Of a stretch of 64,000 nucleotides of DNA, positions 9,062 through 17,937 are shown piece by piece. The notes beneath the pieces were generated by a model. That model did not search any database, was not told the DNA's origin, and saw only the letters and a program-made list of their open reading frames with translations. Source of the DNA: Lacrimispora celerecrescens (GTDB lineage Bacteria; Bacillota; Clostridia; Lachnospirales; Lachnospiraceae). Numbering within the stretch: the first letter of the stretch is position 1; every line of letters starts with the position of its first letter. Location of the stretch: positions 62,151-126,150 of the forward strand of contig NZ_JPME01000003.1 in NCBI RefSeq assembly GCF_000732605.1, read 5' to 3'. The position numbers and the translations under genes were made by a program.

Positions 9062-9210
9062 AGAAGGTTAATATCCAATGGCCAGGAAAGATAAATCCTG
9101 AGAATAAGCAGGTGCAATAAGTTTCTGTGTGGAGGGCATGCAGGAAAAATTGGGGGTTGAGTGGACGGATCCATCAACCGGAAGGTGCAAATGCACGGAA
9201 GGAGGATATT

Positions 9211-10608
9211 ATGAAACTAAAAAAACTGGCAGTACTTACTCTGGCTGCGGCAATGGCGGCCGGAACACTGGTTGGATGTGCTTCCAACAAGAAAACGGAG
9301 ACAACTGGGGCAGAGCAGAAAACTGAGGCAGCAGAAACCACTACGGCTAAGGCTGGTGATACGGCAGAGGCCAAAGGACAAATCTATTATCTGAATTTTA
9401 AGCCTGAAGTTGCGGACATCTGGGTGGAGCTTGCCGGCAAGTATACAGAGGAAACCGGCGTGCCAATGAAGGTACAGACAGCGGCAGCAGGTACCTACGA
9501 GCAGACTTTAAAATCAGAAGTAGCTAAGAAAGAACCGCCTACACTGTTTCAGATCAACGGACCAATCGGATATAAGTCCTGGGCAAAATACTGCAAGGAT
9601 TTAAAGGATTCCACAATCTACAGTCACCTGGTTGATAAAGATATGGCTGTAAAGGATGGAGATGGAGTTTACGGCATTCCTTACGTAGTGGAAGGCTATG
9701 GTATTATTTATAATGATGCCATCATGAAAAAGTATTTTGCTCTTGACGGCGCAAAGGCAAAGTCCATGGAAGAGATCAATAACTTTGCTTCTCTTAAAGC
9801 TGTAGCAGAAGATATGCAGGCAAGAAAGGCAGACCTTGGTATCGAAGGCGTGTTTGCTTCCACTTCCTTTGCTCCTGGCGAGGATTGGAGATGGCAGACC
9901 CATCTGGCTAACCTTCCGGTTTATTATGAGTATAAGGATGACAACGTATCCGACAAGGATGTTCTTGACTTTAAGTATGCTGACAACTACAAAAACATTT
10001 TTGACTTATATATTAACAACTCCTGTACAGATCCGAAGATGGTAGGCGCAAAGACTGTTGAGGATTCCATGGCTGAATTTGCTCTTGGCAAGGTTGCTAT
10101 GGTACAGAACGGAAACTGGGGCTGGGGACAGGTGTCCGGCGTTGACGGAAACACAGTTAAAGAAGAAGATGTGAAATTCCTTCCTATTTACACCGGAGTG
10201 AACGGTGAAGAAAAACAGGGACTTTGCATTGGAACAGAAAACTTCTTCTCCATCAACAGCCAGGCTAAGGAAGAGGATCAGCAGGCATCTCTGGATTTCC
10301 TTGAGTGGCTCTTCACTTCCAATACAGGAAAAGATTATGTAACCAACAAACTGGGCTTTATCGCTCCGTTTGATACCTTTGCAGCAAATGAAAAACCAAC
10401 CGATCCGCTTGCAAAAGAGATCGACCGGTATATGAACAACAAGGACTTATATTCTGTGTCCTGGAACTTTACCTCTTTCCCAAGCCAGACCTTTAAAGAT
10501 AACTTCGGAGCCTCCCTTCTTGAATACGCTCAGGGTGGTAAGGACTGGAAGGCTGTAGTTGATGATATGAAGGCCGATTGGGCAAATGAAAAAGCTATGA
10601 CAAAATAA
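9211..10608 (+). CDS. ABC transporter sugar-binding lipoprotein (family 1, maltodextrin type)
   Basis: Extracellular substrate-binding protein of a CUT1 sugar ABC transporter, anchored to the membrane through Cys23 of the lipobox LVGC. The mature protein starts with a Thr/Glu/Ala-rich linker. The binding lobe includes segments such as PPTLFQINGP, DGVYGIPYVVEGYGIIYN and a C-terminal aromatic-rich region (LYSVSWNF), typical of oligosaccharide-binding family 1 proteins. The start at 9211 is chosen over upstream in-frame codons because GGAGG ends eight bases before it and the signal peptide begins there. First gene of the operon with two permeases, malQ and a LacI regulator. Maltodextrin as substrate is inferred from malQ. 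Confidence 0.9.
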   Translation: MKLKKLAVLTLAAAMAAGTLVGCASNKKTETTGAEQKTEAAETTTAKAGDTAEAKGQIYYLNFKPEVADIWVELAGKYTEETGVPMKVQTAAAGTYEQTLKSEVAKKEPPTLFQINGPIGYKSWAKYCKDLKDSTIYSHLVDKDMAVKDGDGVYGIPYVVEGYGIIYNDAIMKKYFALDGAKAKSMEEINNFASLKAVAEDMQARKADLGIEGVFASTSFAPGEDWRWQTHLANLPVYYEYKDDNVSDKDVLDFKYADNYKNIFDLYINNSCTDPKMVGAKTVEDSMAEFALGKVAMVQNGNWGWGQVSGVDGNTVKEEDVKFLPIYTGVNGEEKQGLCIGTENFFSINSQAKEEDQQASLDFLEWLFTSNTGKDYVTNKLGFIAPFDTFAANEKPTDPLAKEIDRYMNNKDLYSVSWNFTSFPSQTFKDNFGASLLEYAQGGKDWKAVVDDMKADWANEKAMTK

Positions 10609-10629
10609 AAATATAAATAGTTTTAAGGG

Positions 10630-10665
10630 AAATGGGTGAGCGCGGGGGAGATGCCTCACCCATTT
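10630..10665 (+). other. Intercistronic hairpin after the binding-protein gene
   Basis: An 11-bp perfect stem (10630-10640 AAATGGGTGAG with 10655-10665) follows the binding-protein stop by about 20 bases. The tail is TCATAC, not a T-run, so it more likely stabilises the upstream mRNA or partially terminates. The remainder of the gap to the permease also holds a CACGCT-GTAA-AGCGTG hairpin at 10733-10748. Confidence 0.55.
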
Positions 10666-10798
10666 TCATACAAGAAATTTGGTCAGCCTCAGCTCATGAT
10701 ATACCTATGCACCCGATGCAGATGATGCGGGGCACGCTGTAAAGCGTGGCGGGCCCTGTCCCAAAACCATGGACAGTAATAAAGAAAGGAGAACTGCT

Positions 10799-11641
10799 AT
10801 GCAAAAGTCAATGAAACGGTACTTTCCAATATTTGTTTTACCCACACTGGCTGCATTTACCGTTGCATTCCTGTACCCGTTTATCATAGGTATTTATTTA
10901 TCCTTTACGGAATTCACCACAGTAAAGGATGCGTCTTGGGTAGGGATTTCCAATTATAAAAAAATATTTATGGACCGGAATTTTATCAATGCATTGATAT
11001 TTACCGTGAAGTTTACCATCGTGTCAGTAGTGAGCATCAATACCCTGGGGTTTCTGCTGGCCTATGTTCTCACAAGAGGGATTAAAGGAACCAATCTATT
11101 CCGAACTGTGTTCTTCATGCCTAATCTAATCGGCGGTATTGTGTTGGGCTATGTCTGGCAGCTGCTGTTAAACGGTATCCTTGCAAGGTTTGGAGTTACC
11201 CTTTCTTTTAGCGCCAAGTACGGCTTTTGGGGCCTGGTAATCTTAATGAACTGGCAGCTGATCGGGTATATGATGATTATTTACATTGCCGGGCTTCAAA
11301 ATGTTCCGGGAGAGATGATTGAGGCCGCAAGGATCGATGGGGCAACCAGATTCCAGATATTAAAGCAAATTATGATCCCCATGGTCATGCCATCCTTTAC
11401 CATCTGTCTGTTTCTGACCTTAACAAATTCCTTTAAGCTGTTTGACCAGAACCTTGCGCTTACTGCAGGAGGACCGGGAAGGCAGACCAGCATGCTGGCC
11501 CTTGATATTTACAGTACCTTTTACGGCAGAGTGGGCTGGGAAGGGGTAGGCCAGGCAAAGGCCACGGTGTTCTTTCTTATGGTTGCGGTCATATCACTGA
11601 CCCAGCTTACATTAACCCGTCGTAAGGAGGTGGAGAACTGA
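10799..11641 (+). CDS. Sugar ABC transporter permease, MalF/UgpA type
   Basis: The first of two membrane subunits of the CUT1 importer, 280 residues with six predicted membrane helices. The cytoplasmic EAA loop that docks the ATPase is seen as EAARIDGATRFQILKQIMIP at about residue 181. The ATG at 10799 with AAGGAG seven bases upstream is preferred over the in-frame ATG at 10769. It overlaps the next permease by TGATG, implying translational coupling. No ATP-binding subunit is encoded in the operon, so a shared MsmX/MsiK-type ATPase is expected from elsewhere. Confidence 0.92.
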   Translation: MQKSMKRYFPIFVLPTLAAFTVAFLYPFIIGIYLSFTEFTTVKDASWVGISNYKKIFMDRNFINALIFTVKFTIVSVVSINTLGFLLAYVLTRGIKGTNLFRTVFFMPNLIGGIVLGYVWQLLLNGILARFGVTLSFSAKYGFWGLVILMNWQLIGYMMIIYIAGLQNVPGEMIEAARIDGATRFQILKQIMIPMVMPSFTICLFLTLTNSFKLFDQNLALTAGGPGRQTSMLALDIYSTFYGRVGWEGVGQAKATVFFLMVAVISLTQLTLTRRKEVEN

Positions 11642-12510
11642 TGAGCAGAAAAGGAAGAAATTTCGAGACTCAGCAAATGGAGGTAGGAAAAACTACGGGA
11701 GCGATCTTAACGGCTGTATTAGCTGTCCTTTCCCTGACATTTTTATTTCCTATTATACTGGTTCTTATGAACTCCTTTAAAAGCAAGCTGTTTATCAGCG
11801 ATGCACCGTTTCAGCTTCCTAAGGCAGGCACCTATGTAGGGCTTACCAATTATGTGGAAGGCATCCGGAAAACAGGGCTTTTTCCGGCTTTTGGAAGGTC
11901 CCTGTTTATTACGGTAGCTTCTGTGGCTGTGATTATTCTGTTTACCTCCATGACAGCCTGGTTTTTAACCAGAGTGAAATCCGTATTTACGAACATCTTA
12001 TATTACGTTTTCGTATTTGCCATGATCGTGCCGTTTCAGATGGTCATGTTCACCATGTCAAAGACAGCAAATGACTTGTATTTAAACTCCATGTACGGTC
12101 TTGTGCTTCTTTATTTGGGTTTTGGCGCCGGGCAGGCGGTATTCTTGTTCTGTGGTTTTGTTAAGGCCATACCTCTTGAAATCGAAGAAGCGGCTATGAT
12201 CGACGGCTGCTCTCCCGTTCAGACTTATTTTCATGTGGTATTCCCCATGTTAAGGCCTACGGCAGTGACCGTCGCCATCTTAAATGCCATGTGGATTTGG
12301 AACGATTATTTACTTCCAAGCTTGATTCTTCCTCAGGAAAAAGGTACAATACCAATGGTTATTCAGAATTTAAAAGGCGGATATGGTTCCATTGATATGG
12401 GAGCCATGATGGCAATGCTGGTTCTGGCGATTTTTCCTATCATTGTATTTTATTTAAGTTGTCAGAAATATATCATAAAGGGCGTAGCTGCAGGTGCGGT
12501 AAAAGGCTAG
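11641..12510 (+). CDS. Sugar ABC transporter permease, MalG/UgpE type
   Basis: The second membrane subunit of the same importer, 289 residues. A basic N-terminal tail of about 20 residues precedes the first helix. The EAA motif IEEAAMIDGCSPVQTYFHVV lies near residue 182, and the MalG-like C terminus reads KYIIKGVAAGAVKG. It shares one base with the upstream stop codon. The 125-bp gap to malQ contains a weak hairpin (GTCAAATA with TATTTGAC, about 12514-12550) but no T-run, so the operon probably continues. Confidence 0.92.
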   Translation: MSRKGRNFETQQMEVGKTTGAILTAVLAVLSLTFLFPIILVLMNSFKSKLFISDAPFQLPKAGTYVGLTNYVEGIRKTGLFPAFGRSLFITVASVAVIILFTSMTAWFLTRVKSVFTNILYYVFVFAMIVPFQMVMFTMSKTANDLYLNSMYGLVLLYLGFGAGQAVFLFCGFVKAIPLEIEEAAMIDGCSPVQTYFHVVFPMLRPTAVTVAILNAMWIWNDYLLPSLILPQEKGTIPMVIQNLKGGYGSIDMGAMMAMLVLAIFPIIVFYLSCQKYIIKGVAAGAVKG

Positions 12511-12635
12511 GAAGTCAAATATACGCAGCAAACTATGGAGTATTTGACCCTTGCAGCATCCGTCAGATGCAGGAATAAAAAGACTCCTGCGATTGGCTCA
12601 TTGCTTGCAGAATTAACAGAAAAAGGAGACTGATT

Positions 12636-14114
12636 ATGCGGGAATGTGGTATGTTGCTCCCAGTTGCAAGCCTTCCGTCAAAATACGGGATCGGGGCATT
12701 TTCAAAAGAGGCATATGAATTTATTGATTTATTAAAAAAAGCAGGTCAGCAGTACTGGCAGATACTCCCTCTGGGGCCCACAGGCTATGGGGACTCTCCT
12801 TATCAGTCATTCTCCGCATTTGCGGGAAATCCGTATTTCATTGATCTTGATGAGCTGACTGCAGAAGGGCTGCTTACCATAGAGGAATGCGAAGCCGCAG
12901 ATTTTGGAGATGATCCGAGAGATATTGACTATGAAAAAATGTATTATAACCGTTTTCCTTTGTTGAGGAAGGCTTATGGACGGTGGAAGGAGCAGGGCCA
13001 TCCGTCAGATGAGCCAGGGAGACTTCTTGGAGAGGAAACAGCCGGATACTGCTTTTACATGGCGGTTAAGGATCATTTTAAAGGAAAGAGCTGGATCTGC
13101 TGGGATGAAGATATCCGCCTCCGAAGGGAAGAGGCTGTTTCCCGGTATGAAAAGGAACTGTCAGATGAGATTGGATTTTATGGCTTCCTTCAGATGAAAT
13201 TTGAAGAGCAGTGGAGCCGGTTAAAGTCCTATGCAGGGGAACAGGGCATCAGGATCATCGGCGACATCCCCATCTATGTGGCATTTGACAGTGCGGATTC
13301 CTGGTTTCATCCGGAACTGTTCCAGTTTGATGAAACCTGCGAGCCTGTTGCAGTGGCAGGCTGCCCGCCGGACGGATTTTCTGCCACCGGGCAGTTATGG
13401 GGAAATCCCCTTTACCGCTGGGATTATCATGGAAAAACAGGCTACGAATGGTGGATGAAGCGCATGGAATACAGCTTCCGCCTTTACGATGTGGTGAGGG
13501 TGGATCATTTCCGCGGCTTTGATGAATATTATTCCATTCCGGCAGGAAGCGAGAATGCCGTTCGCGGTACCTGGGAAAAAGGACCTGGAATTGATATTTT
13601 CAATAAGATGAGAGAACGATTCGGGACGCTGGATATCATAGCGGAAGACCTTGGCTTTTTGACTCCATCGGTTTTAAAACTGGTTAAGGATACGGGATTT
13701 CCAGGTATGAAGGTGCTGGAATTTGCGTTTGATTCCAGAGAGGAAAGCGATTATCTGCCTCACAACTATACACAGAACTGCGTGGTATACACAGGAACCC
13801 ATGATAATAATACCATCAGGGGCTGGTATGAAGAATTGTCCAAGGAGGACCGCCAGCTTTCCGTTGATTATATGAATAACGGGAGAACACCGAGAGAAGA
13901 GATCCACTGGGATTTTATCCGTCTGGCTCTGGCAAGTGTTGCCAAGCTGGCCGTGATACCGGTACAGGATTATCTGGGTCTTAGTGTAGAGGCCAGGATC
14001 AATGTGCCTTCCACCCTTGGGAAAAACTGGAGATGGCGCTTGGGTCCCGGTGAAATTACAGAAGAGATTGTGGAAAAATGCAGAAAAATTGCCAGGCTTT
14101 ACGGCAGGGCATGA
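12636..14114 (+). CDS. malQ: 4-alpha-glucanotransferase (amylomaltase)
   Basis: GH77 enzyme that transfers maltosyl or longer segments between alpha-1,4 glucans and releases glucose during maltodextrin use in the cytosol. The 492-residue length matches bacterial amylomaltases. Key elements are DIPIYVAFDSADSW near residue 209, the nucleophile Asp290 in VRVDHFRGF, the acid/base Glu337 in IIAEDLG and TGTHDNNT near 389. AAAAGGAGA precedes the ATG. It follows the maltodextrin-type transporter and precedes a LacI regulator 22 bp away, which is the basis for the substrate assignment of the operon. Confidence 0.95.
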   Translation: MRECGMLLPVASLPSKYGIGAFSKEAYEFIDLLKKAGQQYWQILPLGPTGYGDSPYQSFSAFAGNPYFIDLDELTAEGLLTIEECEAADFGDDPRDIDYEKMYYNRFPLLRKAYGRWKEQGHPSDEPGRLLGEETAGYCFYMAVKDHFKGKSWICWDEDIRLRREEAVSRYEKELSDEIGFYGFLQMKFEEQWSRLKSYAGEQGIRIIGDIPIYVAFDSADSWFHPELFQFDETCEPVAVAGCPPDGFSATGQLWGNPLYRWDYHGKTGYEWWMKRMEYSFRLYDVVRVDHFRGFDEYYSIPAGSENAVRGTWEKGPGIDIFNKMRERFGTLDIIAEDLGFLTPSVLKLVKDTGFPGMKVLEFAFDSREESDYLPHNYTQNCVVYTGTHDNNTIRGWYEELSKEDRQLSVDYMNNGRTPREEIHWDFIRLALASVAKLAVIPVQDYLGLSVEARINVPSTLGKNWRWRLGPGEITEEIVEKCRKIARLYGRA

Positions 14115-14136
14115 TGAAAGGAGATGAGTATTTCTG

Positions 14137-15171
14137 ATGGACTCCATTAATATTAAGGATATAGCCAGATTGTGCGGGGTTGGTGTGAGTACCGTATCCC
14201 GGGCCATCAATAACCATCCGGATATCAATCCAGAGACAAAGAACATGATCATGCAGGTGATTAAGGAAAACAACTATATTCCCAATAACAGCGCGCGGAA
14301 TTTAAAACGTACCGATTCCAGGGCCATTGCGGTGCTGATCAAAGGGATCGGCAATCCCTTTTTCAGCAAGATGATCCGTATTTTCGAGGAGGAGATCCAG
14401 AAAAAGAAATACTCATTCATCCTGCAGCGGGTCGATGAGCAGGAGGATGAGGTAGATGTGGCTTTGGAACTGATCAAGGAAAAGAAGCCAAGGGGAATCG
14501 TGTTTCTTGGAGGATATTTTTCCCACAGCAGGGAAGAGCTGGAACAGCTGACCGTACCTTTTGTGTTAAGTACCATCGGAATGACAGAGTACTTGGGCGA
14601 ATCTCCAGATTTTTCCTGTGTGTCCGTAGATGACTACGCGGAAAGCTACAAAATGACGGATTACTTATGTAAACTTGGACATAAAAAAATCCTTATCCTG
14701 ACCGCTCCTTCTGATGATGAGAGCATCGGCCGCCTTCGTTTGGAAGGATATAAAAAGGCTCTTTTCGATAACGGAATCACCCCTTCCCCATCTCTGATTA
14801 CATTTTCAGAGGAATGTGAGGAATGCTATTCCATGGAAAACGGGTATCGGATGATGAATCGTGTTCTAAATGAAAAGTCGGAATTTACAGCCGTTTATGC
14901 GATTTCAGACAGCATTGCCATCGGTGCCTGCAAAGCCATCTTTGAGCGTGGCATGCGGATACCGGAAGATTATTGTATGGCCGGCTATGACGGCCTTGAT
15001 ATTGCCCGCTATTATAACCCTTCTATCACCACCATACGCCAGCCGGTGGAAGAGATGGCAAAGGCCACTATTAAGATCTTATTCGATGTGATCAAAAATA
15101 AGGCGGAGCATCAGAAAAAGGTTTTTAGAGCCGAACTGATAGAAGGCGAGTCTACAAGAAGAGTAAAATAA
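14137..15171 (+). CDS. LacI family transcriptional regulator (MalR-like)
   Basis: A 344-residue LacI/GalR regulator. The N-terminal helix-turn-helix is IKDIARLCGVGVSTVSRAIN (about residues 5-24), with the hinge SARNLKRT near 50-57 and a periplasmic-binding-protein-like sugar sensor domain from residue 60 on. As the last gene of the maltodextrin operon it probably controls that operon through the sites at 9038-9061. The AAAGGAG at 14117-14123 lies 13 bases from the ATG, longer than ideal, but no better in-frame start exists because a TGA is at 14125. No terminator follows. Confidence 0.92.
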   Translation: MDSINIKDIARLCGVGVSTVSRAINNHPDINPETKNMIMQVIKENNYIPNNSARNLKRTDSRAIAVLIKGIGNPFFSKMIRIFEEEIQKKKYSFILQRVDEQEDEVDVALELIKEKKPRGIVFLGGYFSHSREELEQLTVPFVLSTIGMTEYLGESPDFSCVSVDDYAESYKMTDYLCKLGHKKILILTAPSDDESIGRLRLEGYKKALFDNGITPSPSLITFSEECEECYSMENGYRMMNRVLNEKSEFTAVYAISDSIAIGACKAIFERGMRIPEDYCMAGYDGLDIARYYNPSITTIRQPVEEMAKATIKILFDVIKNKAEHQKKVFRAELIEGESTRRVK

Positions 15172-15257
15172 TTTCACATGCCATGAAGCAATCCCTCCAG
15201 ATCAAATGGAAAATCATGAGTAAATTTGTCAATTGTGCTGCATTTTTACTTATTATT

Positions 15258-15266
15258 TGATATAAT
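15258..15266 (+). promoter_or_regulatory. Extended -10 promoter of the lytS-type operon
   Basis: TGATATAAT, a consensus -10 hexamer TATAAT (15261-15266) preceded by TGA, lies about 40 bases before the kinase start. No good -35 is present at 17 bp, consistent with an extended -10 promoter. Confidence 0.5.
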
Positions 15267-15304
15267 TTTATTATATCTTATATTTGATCAAGGAGGGATT
15301 TTCC

Positions 15305-17053
15305 ATGCCTGATACCATGTTTTTCAGTCTCCTGTTAAATATTGGCCTCCTGGTACTCATCGCCACTTTGCTGACTAAAATACCTATCGTACGCAGCATG
15401 CTTTTGTACGATAAAAATTCTGTCGGATGCACGGTAACCCTGGCAGCCATATTCGGTCTCGTCAGTATTATTTCCACCTATACGGGTGTGCACGAACAGG
15501 GTGCCATTGTTAATACCCGTGTGATCGGCGTATTAGCGGCCGGCCTATTAGGGGGGCCCTGGGTAGGTATGGGGGCGGCCCTGATCGGAGGTCTGCACCG
15601 TTACTTTTTTGATATTGGCGGCTTTACTGCTGTTTCCTGTGCCGTATCTACCCTGATGGAAGGCCTTGCAGGGTGTATTTTCTCCCGCCGTTTCAAAGGG
15701 GGAAAAATAGACAGTACCGGAATCTTCCTGCTTACTGCGATTGTGGAAACGGGACAGATGGCAATTATCCTCCTGATCTCAAGGCCATTTCCGGCGGCCG
15801 TACAGCTGGTGAAGGTGATTGCATTCCCAATGATCATCATGAACGCACTGGGTATGATCATCTTTTTAGGAACCTTTAACATGGTATTTATGGAGGAAGA
15901 CAGCCAGTTTGCCGAAAAGATGCGCCTGGCACTGGGAATTGTGGAGCAAAGCCTGCCCCATCTGCGAAAAGGCTTATATAGCACAGAGGATATGGAAGCT
16001 GCTGCGGAAATCATTTACCGCTCCACATCCTGTGCAGCCATATTAATCACCGATACCCGGAAGATCCTGGCTATGAAATCTGATGCAGGGTTATGCGCTT
16101 TAAAAGGAGATTCTATACTGGCTCCTATTCTGGACTCTCTTAATGGACGGAATTCCACTATTTATGATTATGCAGAAAAAGATGACCCTTTTTATCCCAT
16201 ATTAAAAAACCATATGATTGTGGCTGCTCCTTTGATCGAAATGGACCACTTAATCGGCAGCCTGACCATGGTGGTGAAAAAGCATTGGCACAGTTCACGG
16301 TCTGACTTAAGCTTTGCTTCTGAACTTGCCAGGCTTTTCTCCACTCAGCTGGAGCTTTCTTATCTGGAATACCAGAAAAAGCTGCGGCGCAAAGCGGAGT
16401 TTAAGGCTTTGCAGTCCCAGGTAAACCCCCATTTTTTATACAATGCACTCAATACAATATCTTACGTCAGCCGGGAGAACTCGGACCGGGCAAGGGAACT
16501 TCTCCGCTCTCTCTCTACCTACTACCGGCAGACTCTGGAAAATGACCAGTATATGCTGAATCTGCATACGGAACTTTATCACATCTCAAGCTATCTGGAT
16601 CTTGAAAAAGCGAGATTTGAAGAAAAGCTATGTGTGGAAATCAACATTGAGGAGGACTTAAACTGTATGGTTCCCGCCTTTATTCTCCAGCCGCTGGTGG
16701 AAAATGCCGTGCGTTACGGTGCTGATCAAATGGGAAACCGCCTGGTATCCATTAAGGCCCATGCAGACAGTGACTGGATTGAAATAGCGGTTTCCGACAA
16801 TGGAACGGGATTTCCCCAGGAGATTCTTACACGGCTGTATGCAGGACAGAGCTATGGCGGTGTGGGCTTGGAGAACGTTCATAAGCGGTTAATGAGCATC
16901 TATGGACAGGATCACGGGCTTCATATTCAAAGTTCAGAAAATGGCTCCAAGGTCTATTTTCTGATCCCCGCGGCAGTTTCAGAATCCAGGTATGTGGAAG
17001 AGCTTGCTGCAACCACTTATTCTAAAAACAAAGGAATGGAGGAATCATCATGA
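15305..17053 (+). CDS. LytS-type sensor histidine kinase
   Basis: A 582-residue membrane histidine kinase. Domains in order: 5TM-LYT membrane sensor (about residues 5-195, including GGLHRYFFDIGG), GAF-like segment (about 215-345), and a His_kinase domain with the phospho-accepting His376 in QVNPHFLYNALN. The HATPase domain follows, with the N box near 451 (LVENAVRYG) and DNGTGF and GGVGLENVHKR further on. AAGGAGG nine bases before the ATG at 15305 is better than the upstream TTG at 15284. The next gene, its LytTR response regulator, overlaps by four bases. Related kinases (BtsS, YpdA, Bacillus LytS) sense pyruvate-linked signals. Confidence 0.92.
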   Translation: MPDTMFFSLLLNIGLLVLIATLLTKIPIVRSMLLYDKNSVGCTVTLAAIFGLVSIISTYTGVHEQGAIVNTRVIGVLAAGLLGGPWVGMGAALIGGLHRYFFDIGGFTAVSCAVSTLMEGLAGCIFSRRFKGGKIDSTGIFLLTAIVETGQMAIILLISRPFPAAVQLVKVIAFPMIIMNALGMIIFLGTFNMVFMEEDSQFAEKMRLALGIVEQSLPHLRKGLYSTEDMEAAAEIIYRSTSCAAILITDTRKILAMKSDAGLCALKGDSILAPILDSLNGRNSTIYDYAEKDDPFYPILKNHMIVAAPLIEMDHLIGSLTMVVKKHWHSSRSDLSFASELARLFSTQLELSYLEYQKKLRRKAEFKALQSQVNPHFLYNALNTISYVSRENSDRARELLRSLSTYYRQTLENDQYMLNLHTELYHISSYLDLEKARFEEKLCVEINIEEDLNCMVPAFILQPLVENAVRYGADQMGNRLVSIKAHADSDWIEIAVSDNGTGFPQEILTRLYAGQSYGGVGLENVHKRLMSIYGQDHGLHIQSSENGSKVYFLIPAAVSESRYVEELAATTYSKNKGMEESS

Positions 17054-17793
17054 AAATTGCAGTGATCGATGACGAGCGTCCTGCCCGTAAAGAGCTGATC
17101 CATCAGATTTTATCTGTTTTGCCGGACAGCCTGATAAAAGAAGCCGGCAGCGGAGCCGCCGCTCTGGAACTTCTTGAGGACCAATCCTTTGATCTTTTGT
17201 TTTTGGATATTAACTTAAATGACATGGAAGGAACTACACTGGCATCGGCGGCAAAGTGCATGCTGCCGGAGGCCCAGATTGTTTTTGCTACGGCCTACTC
17301 CCAATATGCGGTGAAGGCATTTGAACTGGGGGTAAGTAATTATATCCTGAAACCTTTTGATCCGGAAAGAGTACGGCTGGTCCTTGAAAAATGCAGCCGG
17401 GATCTGGAAAGGTCGCAAAAAGAAAAGATCCAGTCGGAAGACAGGCCTCCGTCCTTTCCAGTCAATCGGATGCCAATCTGCGTGAACCGTACGATCACAC
17501 TGCTGGACATCAATCAGATCGTTTATATTGAAACCTGCCTAAGAAGCTGCATCATACATACGGTCTCAAAGGATTACACGGAAAACCAGCTGCTTGGAGA
17601 ATACGAAAAACGTCTGGTGCCTTATGGTTTCTGCCGCATCCATAAGAGCTATCTGGTCAATTTAAATTATATCGCGGAAATGTTTCCCTGGGCCGGCAAC
17701 AGTATGGCGGTTAAGATGCAGGGATTTGAACAAAATATCCTTCCAGTAGGTAGGGAAAAAGTCAAACATCTAAGACATCTCATCGGAATTTAA
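17050..17793 (+). CDS. LytTR family response regulator
   Basis: A 247-residue two-component regulator. The receiver domain (about residues 1-118) has the acidic pair Asp7-Asp8, phospho-acceptor Asp53 in LLFLDINL, Thr/Ala at ATAYS and Lys104 in ILKPF. The C-terminal LytTR DNA-binding domain (about 143-246) shows the typical FCRIHKSYLVNLNYI. It overlaps the kinase gene by ATGA, implying coupled translation. The most likely target is the CstA-type gene immediately downstream. Confidence 0.93.
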   Translation: MKIAVIDDERPARKELIHQILSVLPDSLIKEAGSGAAALELLEDQSFDLLFLDINLNDMEGTTLASAAKCMLPEAQIVFATAYSQYAVKAFELGVSNYILKPFDPERVRLVLEKCSRDLERSQKEKIQSEDRPPSFPVNRMPICVNRTITLLDINQIVYIETCLRSCIIHTVSKDYTENQLLGEYEKRLVPYGFCRIHKSYLVNLNYIAEMFPWAGNSMAVKMQGFEQNILPVGREKVKHLRHLIGI

Positions 17794-17845
17794 ATACTTC
17801 CATCCGGTTTATGACAGCCATTCTGCATTTTGTGCATTTAGCACT

Positions 17846-17892
17846 TACGTTTATGCAAATATCATTTATTTTTGTACATATTATTGTATAAT
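17846..17892 (+). promoter_or_regulatory. Candidate activated promoter of cstA with LytTR-like half-site
   Basis: A consensus -10 TATAAT (17887-17892) has only a weak -35 (ATTTAT) at 17-bp spacing, as expected for an activator-dependent promoter. TACGTTTAT (17846-17854) upstream fits the 9-bp direct-repeat element bound by LytTR regulators. A clear second repeat is not visible, so this is tentative. Confidence 0.35.
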
Positions 17893-17937
17893 CGGTGATA
17901 AGAATGGTTTTCATAATATTTTACAGGAGGTATGAAT

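Noticed and set aside
9127-9210. Upstream extension of the maltodextrin binding protein by 28 residues
   Set aside because: It would place a non-signal sequence before a perfect lipoprotein signal peptide; GGAGG supports 9211.
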